From Candidatus Kariarchaeota archaeon (lineage in GTDB: Archaea > Asgardarchaeota > Heimdallarchaeia > Heimdallarchaeales > Kariarchaeaceae), in contig JAEOUB010000515.1 of assembly GCA_016839545.1 (NCBI GenBank), positions 1 to 5,545 of the forward strand: 5,545 bases of DNA. Direction: 5' to 3'. The first letter of the stretch is position 1. Every line of letters begins with the position of its first letter. The notes under the pieces were generated by a model, which was not told the origin of the DNA, searched no databases, and saw only the letters and a program-made list of their open reading frames with translations. Position numbers and translations under genes: made by a program. Below, in pieces: positions 1 to 5,152 of this stretch.

Positions 1-1
1 A

Positions 2-949
2 GGCTTCATTTCAGCAAGCAATACGCTCCTCCTGATACTAATTTTAATCCTGGTAATGGTATCCATGACTTCTCTGAGTCTGGCAATCTATATGGTGAAC
101 CCTTCAGATAATGAAGAGGATCTCGGTAACTTTGTAAATCTCCTCATTTTCTACTTCCTCTCCTTTTTCATTGGAACAATTCCAGTGGCAATAGTCATAG
201 GTGAGTTCCAGATCAGAGCTTGGATGTATATTGTGGCGATACTTCTAATCCTATCTCTTTCTGCCTCACAACTGTATGTCGCAAGTGAAGCATTGGAAAA
301 GATGAACCTTGAAACACTGGATTCAGAATTGTCACGCCGTATAATTCATCATTTCAAGGTAATCGTACTATTTCTCATCACTTGGAATATTTTGCCTTTA
401 TTCTCAATCAGTTATTTAGTGGTGAGTGGTAGTGCAGTAGGATTCATAGTATTGACTTACCTCATAATTTTGGCACCTGTACTGATCTACAGCCTTCAAA
501 ATAGAACCGGGTGGAAAATTCCATTTAACAGATCGACCATAAAGGTCACGATCTCATTCATTTTGGGAATGATAGCAGTAGGATCAGTTCTCCAATTTAT
601 GCAATACGTACTGAACCCTATGATATCCGTTCTCTCCCCCCTTACACTACTTCCTATTGATCCAGTGGCAGTAATTTTCATTATAACAGGAGTTGTTGTG
701 GTAGAGGAGTTATATTTCAGAGGGATGTTGTTGAATTACTCTTTAGAAGAACTGACAAAGCGTCAGGCAATTGGAATTACGTCCATTCTATTCGCACTCG
801 TACACATCACATCCGTATTCGGATTCGTCAATGCGCTGCTCCAGTCAGTTTTACTGGCGAATCTCAGGATCAAGACTGGGTCGGTATTTTACTCAATAGC
901 TGCTCACTTGATCTACAATTTTCTATTTCTAGCAATCTTATTGTATTGA
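2..949 (+). CDS. CPBP-family intramembrane metalloprotease (5' end outside window)
   Basis: This is a multi-pass membrane protein of the CPBP (CAAX protease / bacteriocin-processing, Rce1-like) family, which cleaves substrates within the membrane using a metal-activated water. Counting from the Met codon at 56, all three family motifs are present near the C-terminus: EExxxR (E217, E218, R222), FxxxH (F246, H250) and HxxxN (H284, N288). The rest is mostly hydrophobic, with likely membrane segments near residues 28-48, 54-75, 102-123, 124-147, 163-188, 203-216, 238-255 and 275-297. The frame stays open upstream of 56 to the window edge. Those 18 extra codons encode another hydrophobic run (LLLILILILVMV) that would complete a first membrane helix, so the true start is to the left and Met56 is internal. 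The active-site set is intact. Substrate and partners cannot be inferred. It ends in a 12-base overlap with the convergent gene at 938-1765. Confidence 0.92.
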   Translation, partial: GFISASNTLLLILILILVMVSMTSLSLAIYMVNPSDNEEDLGNFVNLLIFYFLSFFIGTIPVAIVIGEFQIRAWMYIVAILLILSLSASQLYVASEALEKMNLETLDSELSRRIIHHFKVIVLFLITWNILPLFSISYLVVSGSAVGFIVLTYLIILAPVLIYSLQNRTGWKIPFNRSTIKVTISFILGMIAVGSVLQFMQYVLNPMISVLSPLTLLPIDPVAVIFIITGVVVVEELYFRGMLLNYSLEELTKRQAIGITSILFALVHITSVFGFVNALLQSVLLANLRIKTGSVFYSIAAHLIYNFLFLAILLY

Positions 950-1765
950 AAAATGAAGCTCATCCAATCCAGATACCCCAGAGGTGATCTGATCACCCTT
1001 TTGAAGCGTTGATACGGGGTCCATGTAAAAACCTACACCTTCTGGAGTGCCAGTCATGAGAATGTCTCCAGGTTGCAAGGTGATTACTTGAGATATGTAC
1101 CTGATCAGATACGGTATCGAGAAAATCATGTGGGATGTGTTACTCTCCTGTCGCAATTCTCCATTCACTTTTAGCCAGATGTCCAAATTTGAGAGGTCAT
1201 TGAGGTCTTTAAGTGGAACAACTGAGGGTCCAATGGGCATGGAGTTGTCGAACGCTTTCCCCCTAGTCCACTGTTTCTCAGACTTTTGGACATCCCTTGC
1301 TGTCAAATCATTTGCAACCGTGAGACCAAAAATTGAGTCTAGAGGATCTTCTTCTGGCTTGAGATCAAAGGTAGTTTTTCCAATGACGACAGCCAATTCA
1401 ACTTCATAATCAAAATATTCTGAGTGTCGGGGAAAGGGGACCTGAGCATTGTGACCAGTCATGGAAGTTGAGTATTTGGTGAAAAGTAGAGGAATACTCT
1501 CAGGTTCCTTCCCTTGCTCTATAGAATGAGCGGCATAGTTACGACCGACACAAATGATTTTACCCGGTCGCGCAATAGGTGGAAGCCATTTCAAGGTACT
1601 TGACTCCGATAATTCTAGGGCAACTTCAAACTGAGGATCGAAAGACTCGGTCAGGTATTCCTCCACACCATTTATGTCTCGACTTATCTTCTGAGGATAG
1701 AGAAGGTTATTCCTGAGAATTCCATATTGTTCTCGCTTTTCGTTAAAATATCTAACCCACTTCAT
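938..1765 (-). CDS. Fumarylacetoacetate hydrolase (FAH) family protein, FAHD1/acylpyruvase-like
   Basis: This is a probable soluble, metal-dependent enzyme (Mg or Mn) of the FAH superfamily, acting on a 2-oxo acid by C-C bond cleavage, decarboxylation or a related step. Of 275 residues, about 1-65 form the small N-terminal domain; the catalytic FAH fold follows. Visible landmarks are GRNY (74-77), metal ligands E121 and E123 (YEVELAVVIG) and D153 (ANDLTARDVQ), a conserved Lys170 (WTRGKAFDNS), NGELRQ (201-206), and PGDILMTGTPEGVG (232-245). H80 and E83 form an HxxE pair at the place of the lid dyad described for FAHD1, and the stretch from about 195 to 245 closely resembles FAHD1. Acylpyruvase or oxaloacetate decarboxylase activity is therefore favoured, but substrates vary widely in this family. 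The ATG at 1765 is the only ATG after an in-frame TAG at 1796-1798. No clear Shine-Dalgarno sequence precedes it. Family assignment is very secure; substrate is not. Confidence 0.95.
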   Translation of the reverse strand: MKWVRYFNEKREQYGILRNNLLYPQKISRDINGVEEYLTESFDPQFEVALELSESSTLKWLPPIARPGKIICVGRNYAAHSIEQGKEPESIPLLFTKYSTSMTGHNAQVPFPRHSEYFDYEVELAVVIGKTTFDLKPEEDPLDSIFGLTVANDLTARDVQKSEKQWTRGKAFDNSMPIGPSVVPLKDLNDLSNLDIWLKVNGELRQESNTSHMIFSIPYLIRYISQVITLQPGDILMTGTPEGVGFYMDPVSTLQKGDQITSGVSGLDELHFSIQ

Positions 1766-1919
1766 AGACCATTCTTTGCCAATGTGAATATGAGACTATC
1801 TACTTGTATGATTTACAGGTGCCAATTTGTGGGTGTTCCTCGGATTCTTTTGACTTCTAAAAACTTGGAAACGAAATTCTTTATGTATCAAAATTCTAAG
1901 AAGGAAGTGAGTATAACTA
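1766..1919. promoter_or_regulatory. Divergent intergenic region, promoters for 938-1765 (-) and 1920-3047 (+)
   Basis: This 154-base spacer separates two divergently transcribed genes and must hold both promoters unless transcripts come from further away. On the minus strand, CATATT at about 1787-1792 lies roughly 26 bases before the ATG at 1765. That spacing would give a leaderless message, consistent with the lack of a Shine-Dalgarno site. On the plus strand, TTTATGTA at 1880-1887 and TTCTAAAA at 1855-1862 are weak TATA candidates. The first would place the start inside the ribosome-binding site, so the second is the better fit. All of these boxes are weak guesses. I see no RNA gene or convincing inverted repeat here. 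Confidence 0.4.
1903..1910 (+). promoter_or_regulatory. Ribosome-binding site for the two-domain protein gene
   Basis: GGAAGTGA matches the archaeal consensus GGAGGTGA at seven of eight positions and ends nine bases before the ATG at 1920. It supports that ATG as the start, although the upstream frame was not needed to decide it. Confidence 0.7.
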
Positions 1920-3047
1920 ATGTCATTAAACACATGGAGCAGATCTGGTTCTGAAAAAGCACAAGCCAGTCAGACAATTCGTATTCTGATTAAAACTCTG
2001 CAATATTTGGCAGAAGACGCTGCCCGGGATGATTCCCGTGAAAAATCATTTCTAAATGTTGCATCTGCAGTTATTAAAACTACGTTCGCACCGTCCCCTG
2101 GTTTCAGTACGAGTGAACAGGTATCAGTTGTTCTCAACTCCATGGGTTGGAAAAATACTCAGATCAAACTTACATCAGCTGACGAGGCTGAGATTTTAAT
2201 GGGATCAAATCGTCATCTTGATCAGCAGGCTGAATCTGTTGAAGGATTGGAACTATTGATCAAAACTTTGGGAACCGCATTAGGTGGCTTTCTTTTTGAC
2301 AGGGAAGTGAATGCTGTCGTCGAGATTGATATTCATACAGGACCGACGTATCTTGTTAAACTGAGATCTATTCAAAAAATTGAACAAAAGCAGTCGCAGA
2401 CTACCCAGACAACTACCACAACCTCTCAACCATCCGCACCCGTCAGCACACCGTCGGTTGAAACATCGATGTCTGCAAATCCAATATCTCCTCCAGCAAA
2501 TATTGAAACATCCCAGATATTCCTTCCAGTTCTAAACAATAAGTTACCATTAGGTCGCCTTCATCTGATTTTGCAGGATGTCTTGTCTGAATTTGCAAAT
2601 TCATGGTACGGAGAAAATCCTTTGGACACAAAAGGGACTGCAGATGAAGAGGAAAATGTTGTTACTCTTGTAACATATCTGACCAATAAGGCAATCGAAA
2701 ACAATACACCTGTTGTCGATGTAGGAGCCCAGATTGGTGCATATTACGGTGAAGCTCTAAAACAAACATTTCAGGGAGACGAATTATTCTCACCTGAAAT
2801 ATTGGAAGGCTCAGCCGTTGGCTCAATTATCAGAGATATCAAAGCACGGGCATTTTGCCATCTCAAACCAGGAGATACATGTGGTCCCAATATTGGTGGT
2901 GAGGGACGTGAGATCTGTGATTTCGCCATGGGATTATGGCAGGGAGCTCTCTCCAAGATTAACGGGGAGAAACAATTTAATTTTACCGGGTTCTATCCAG
3001 CAGGTCGCAGAGACCCTTACTGCCTCATGGAATTCGAGGTTGTATGA
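1920..3047 (+). CDS. Uncharacterised protein with two V4R-like domains
   Basis: I do not recognise a named family for the whole 375-residue protein. It has an N-terminal domain (about 15-153), a low-complexity Thr/Ser/Pro/Gln linker (about 155-200) and a C-terminal domain (about 203-375). The C-terminal end looks like a V4R (4-vinyl reductase-type, small-ligand-binding) module: a strand with C313-H314, a helix REICDFAMGLWQGAL (330-344), then a hairpin ending DPYCLMEFEV (365-374). The N-terminal domain repeats that order, with a helix at 107-125 and a hairpin ending GPTYLVKLRS (141-150). All four cysteines (C313, C321, C333, C368) are in the C-terminal domain and none in the N-terminal one. 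No signal peptide or membrane segment is visible, so it is probably cytosolic. It lies 28 bases before pantoate kinase on the same strand, suggesting co-transcription. A sensory or ligand-binding role tied to CoA synthesis is inference; a structural or unrelated role is equally open. Confidence 0.6.
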   Translation: MSLNTWSRSGSEKAQASQTIRILIKTLQYLAEDAARDDSREKSFLNVASAVIKTTFAPSPGFSTSEQVSVVLNSMGWKNTQIKLTSADEAEILMGSNRHLDQQAESVEGLELLIKTLGTALGGFLFDREVNAVVEIDIHTGPTYLVKLRSIQKIEQKQSQTTQTTTTTSQPSAPVSTPSVETSMSANPISPPANIETSQIFLPVLNNKLPLGRLHLILQDVLSEFANSWYGENPLDTKGTADEEENVVTLVTYLTNKAIENNTPVVDVGAQIGAYYGEALKQTFQGDELFSPEILEGSAVGSIIRDIKARAFCHLKPGDTCGPNIGGEGREICDFAMGLWQGALSKINGEKQFNFTGFYPAGRRDPYCLMEFEVV

Positions 3048-3061
3048 TTTCCAACTTATGT

Positions 3062-3066
3062 GGTGA
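3062..3066 (+). promoter_or_regulatory. Ribosome-binding site that fixes the TTG start of pantoate kinase
   Basis: GGTGA, complementary to the 3' end of archaeal 16S rRNA, ends nine bases before the TTG at 3076. An in-frame TGA at 3064-3066, inside this site, rules out any start further upstream. No ATG or GTG lies between that stop and the conserved N-terminus, so TTG is the only standard start codon available. Confidence 0.75.
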
Positions 3067-3075
3067 ATTGGAAAC

Positions 3076-3963
3076 TTGAAATCACGAGCTTGGGCACCTG
3101 GTCACTCAACATTATTCTTCTCGGTACCCTATCGAGGTGATATTCCACAGGAACGAGGTTCCCTTGGTGGCGGTTTCAATTTCTCCTCAGGTGTTGAAAC
3201 TACTTTATCAATTACAGATCATGACCAGGTGTTATGGAATGGAAAAGCAATTTCAGGAGTAGTTAGTCTATCTGTAATTGACAGATTCAGAGAAATGGGT
3301 GCAACTGTTTCTGGTGTATCAATAGAGCACAGGTCAGAATTGGAGATTGGATTTGGTCTATCGACATCAGGAGCAGGAGCATTGGGAGTTGCTCTAGCAA
3401 TAAATGAGCAGTTGGAAAATATGTTCACAATAGAGGAATGCTACCAGACTGCTCACTATGCCGATGTAATCAATCATACAGGTCTGGGATCTGTGATGGG
3501 ACAGATAACCGGAGGGATTGAACTAAGAACAAAAATAGGAGGACCGGGTGTTGGTCACGTCAAACATATTCCTGGAGATGAAATGATTATCATCCTCATG
3601 CACTCTAGTCTGAAAACTTCTGAAGTCCTACAGTCAGAAGAGCAAATGAAGAAAGTAACAGAAAGTGGATTAAAGAAGGTGGATCTTGCAAACTCAGTCG
3701 AAGCCGATCATATCACACAATTTCTTCGTATAGGTCGAAGGTTCACTGAGGAATGTGGTTTGCAGACACAAGGAGTAGGTGCATTTCTTAGCAGACTGGA
3801 TGAAATCAACGAAGATCGGTCAACAATGGCAATGATTGGTGAAACAATCATCGTATACCCTCGGGACCCTGCACAGGTGGTAGAATTCGCCCGTAAGTAT
3901 AATCTACGGTGTATAGTGACAAGCATCTCAAATCAGAGACCTTTCACAATCCCTCAATCCTAG
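3076..3963 (+). CDS. pok: Pantoate kinase (PoK), GHMP kinase family
   Basis: This enzyme phosphorylates pantoate with ATP to 4-phosphopantoate, the first of the two steps by which most archaea replace bacterial pantothenate synthetase and pantothenate kinase. The protein is a cytosolic GHMP-family kinase of 295 residues, a usual length. Visible landmarks are the N-terminal RAWAPGHSTLFF (4-15), the RGSLGGGFNFSSGV segment (27-40), the glycine/serine-rich ATP loop GFGLSTSGAGALG (92-104), the PoK-type HTGLGSVMGQITGG (134-147) followed by GGPGVG (155-160), and the C-terminal GHMP motif around MAMIGET (251-257). No key motif is missing. Translation begins at TTG (3076), supported by a GGTGA site and an upstream in-frame stop. 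It follows the two-domain gene by 28 bases and precedes its pathway partner by 32. The enzyme is known from Thermococcus kodakarensis; other GHMP kinases lack this combination of motifs, so the assignment is firm. Confidence 0.95.
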   Translation: MKSRAWAPGHSTLFFSVPYRGDIPQERGSLGGGFNFSSGVETTLSITDHDQVLWNGKAISGVVSLSVIDRFREMGATVSGVSIEHRSELEIGFGLSTSGAGALGVALAINEQLENMFTIEECYQTAHYADVINHTGLGSVMGQITGGIELRTKIGGPGVGHVKHIPGDEMIIILMHSSLKTSEVLQSEEQMKKVTESGLKKVDLANSVEADHITQFLRIGRRFTEECGLQTQGVGAFLSRLDEINEDRSTMAMIGETIIVYPRDPAQVVEFARKYNLRCIVTSISNQRPFTIPQS

Positions 3964-3967
3964 AATA

Positions 3968-3975
3968 TTTTATAC
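3968..3975 (+). promoter_or_regulatory. TATA box for a probable leaderless transcript of the ligase gene
   Basis: TTTTATAC lies in the 32-base gap between pantoate kinase and the ligase gene, centred about 25 bases before the ATG at 3996. In archaea the start of transcription falls about 25-27 bases beyond the TATA box, which would place it at or within a base or two of that ATG. No Shine-Dalgarno sequence stands before the ATG (the preceding bases are TTTTGTAATTT), as expected for a leaderless mRNA. The same T-rich stretch could also help end the upstream transcript. Confidence 0.6.
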
Positions 3976-3995
3976 TTCAGGTTATTTTGTAATTT

Positions 3996-4745
3996 ATGGG
4001 AGATGATGTACCTCAAACACATCCTCGTGCAAAATCCCTGGAGTTCCGTCATCGGATAATCGATGGAATGCACAAGAAAATTGTAGCCGAAGCCGGATTG
4101 ATTGCACATGGTCGAGGTGAAGCATTTGATTATTTAATTGGGGAGAAAACACATGAGTTCTCAAAGAAAGCCTGTGAGGCCGCCGCCGCTTCTCTATACC
4201 TTGCAGATAATCCCGTTCTATCTGTAAATGGTAATGTTACCGTCCTCTGTCCTGAAGAACTGGTAAGCTTCAGTAATGCATCAGGCATCCCTCTCGAGAT
4301 CAACCTTTTCTACAGGAAAGAGGGCAGATTGGAGGCAATTACTTCAGTTTTACTAGAATATGGTGCAAAAACTATCCTGGGTATTGAGGAAGAATACTTC
4401 GAGGAAATTAATGAGATTTCATCCCAAAGGAGGATAGTGGATAGAAGAGGCATCGGAAAGGCAGATGTTGTATTCGTCCCTCTGGAAGATGGAGATAGAA
4501 CTGAGGGGCTAGTCAGAGAAGGTAAAACCGTCATAACTGTGGACCTCAATCCACTATCGAGGACCTCTATTAAGGCAAATATCACAATTGTGGATAATAT
4601 CATCAGGGCGCTTCCATTAATCCATGAGTTCTATGAACAGATGAATGAAGAAAATGCCCGTCGAATACTTGCCACATACGATAACCAGGAAATTATTCGA
4701 TTAGCGCTTTCAACTATTTCAGAATTCTGGCAAGATATGATCTAA
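3996..4745 (+). CDS. 4-phosphopantoate--beta-alanine ligase (phosphopantothenate synthetase, PPS)
   Basis: This enzyme joins 4-phosphopantoate and beta-alanine using ATP, giving 4'-phosphopantothenate, the product that then enters the common route to coenzyme A. The 249-residue protein has the usual length of the archaeal family (formerly DUF137) and its signature blocks in order: HPRAKSL (9-15), GLIAHGRGEAFDYLIGEKT (34-52), VLSVNGN (74-80), EINLFYR (101-107), VPLEDGDRTE (161-170), TVDLNPLSRTS (181-191) and ITIVDNIIRALP (196-207). It is soluble, with no membrane segment or signal peptide. It follows pantoate kinase directly, a pathway pairing seen in other archaea, yet has its own TATA box and no ribosome-binding site, so it is probably also transcribed separately as a leaderless message. 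The ATG at 3996 places the conserved N-terminus correctly. The stop codon lies one base from the stop of the convergent Roadblock gene. Confidence 0.96.
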   Translation: MGDDVPQTHPRAKSLEFRHRIIDGMHKKIVAEAGLIAHGRGEAFDYLIGEKTHEFSKKACEAAAASLYLADNPVLSVNGNVTVLCPEELVSFSNASGIPLEINLFYRKEGRLEAITSVLLEYGAKTILGIEEEYFEEINEISSQRRIVDRRGIGKADVVFVPLEDGDRTEGLVREGKTVITVDLNPLSRTSIKANITIVDNIIRALPLIHEFYEQMNEENARRILATYDNQEIIRLALSTISEFWQDMI

Positions 4746-4746
4746 T

Positions 4747-5058
4747 CTACTTATCACGACTTCTGATTGCGATAACAACATAGTCTTTCTCGAGTGCTAC
4801 GAGGATTTCTCCTGTAGAAACGTCAATAGTGAAGAAATTCACTGTTCCACGACCCATACGGTCAACAGCCATTTTTGTACGACCTATCAAAGCTGAGATG
4901 AGAGCAGCAGCTTTTTCTGCATCATCCCCACCGAAAGAGCTATCCCTTGCACGATATGCAAGAGGAAAACCCTCCTCGTTAGCGATCACAGCTGCGTGAA
5001 CAGACGCATGATTAAACAGAGAATCGAGAATTGGTTGGAAATTGGTCCGAGATAACAT
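4747..5058 (-). CDS. Roadblock/LC7 domain protein, single-domain
   Basis: This 103-residue protein is essentially one Roadblock/LC7 (MglB-like) domain. Such proteins usually dimerise and bind or regulate Ras-like small GTPases; in archaea most individual members are uncharacterised. The expected order is visible: an N-terminal helix (about 6-16), a strand VHAAVIANEEGFPLAY (20-35) with the family's 'xGxPLA' turn, a long helix rich in alanine (about 45-66), then strands GTVNFFTIDV (71-80), GEILVALE (83-90) and YVVIAIRS (93-100). There is no signal peptide, membrane segment or added domain. The ATG at 5058 is preceded by AGGAAGCGAT and by an in-frame TAA at 5083-5085 with no other ATG between. 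No GTPase gene is within the window, so its partner is unknown. It shares orientation with the coiled-coil gene 94 bases upstream but seems to have its own promoter. Confidence 0.9.
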   Translation of the reverse strand: MLSRTNFQPILDSLFNHASVHAAVIANEEGFPLAYRARDSSFGGDDAEKAAALISALIGRTKMAVDRMGRGTVNFFTIDVSTGEILVALEKDYVVIAIRSRDK

Positions 5059-5062
5059 TTTG

Positions 5063-5072
5063 ATCGCTTCCT
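5063..5072 (-). promoter_or_regulatory. Ribosome-binding site for the Roadblock gene
   Basis: Read on the minus strand, AGGAAGCGAT matches the anti-Shine-Dalgarno complement AGGAGGTGAT at eight of ten positions and ends four bases before the ATG at 5058 (eight bases from the GGAAG core). It supports this start. Confidence 0.65.
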
Positions 5073-5107
5073 GTGAGGGTGATTAACAATCATACCTCCT
5101 TCCCTCC

Positions 5108-5118
5108 TATAAATATAA
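5108..5118 (-). promoter_or_regulatory. TATA box for the Roadblock gene
   Basis: On the minus strand the sequence reads TTATATTTATA, containing a near-ideal archaeal TTTATA box at 5108-5113. Standard spacing puts the transcription start near 5085, leaving a leader of about 27 bases that contains the ribosome-binding site. A purine-rich stretch, AGGAGGGAAGGAGGT (5094-5108), sits between the box and the predicted start. Confidence 0.6.
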
Positions 5119-5152
5119 TGTTTTTCTGTCCTCGAAACTGACATTATTGGCT

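Noticed and set aside
1095..1409. A 104-codon plus-strand frame inside the FAH-family gene.
   Set aside because: It is antisense to a conserved coding region, has no ribosome-binding site worth noting and no recognisable domain.
1727..1954. A 75-codon plus-strand frame spanning the divergent spacer.
   Set aside because: It overlaps the starts of both flanking genes, its product resembles nothing, and the spacer is better explained by promoters.
3058..3066. ATG at 3058, in frame with pantoate kinase, considered as its start.
   Set aside because: It is followed by TGG and then the stop TGA (3064-3066), so it cannot lead into the kinase.
3964..3995. The T-rich gap considered as a dedicated terminator of pantoate kinase.
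   Set aside because: The T runs are short and interrupted, and the TATA box explains the composition. A minor termination role cannot be excluded.
4310..4603. A 97-codon minus-strand frame inside the ligase gene.
   Set aside because: It is fully antisense to a clearly conserved enzyme, and its composition is what reverse reading of that gene would give.
4986..5093. A 35-codon minus-strand frame beginning at an ATG directly after GGAGGT and overlapping the start of the Roadblock gene.
   Set aside because: The Shine-Dalgarno-like bases touch the ATG with no spacing, the predicted transcript starts downstream of it, and the peptide has no recognisable features. It is probably a chance frame.
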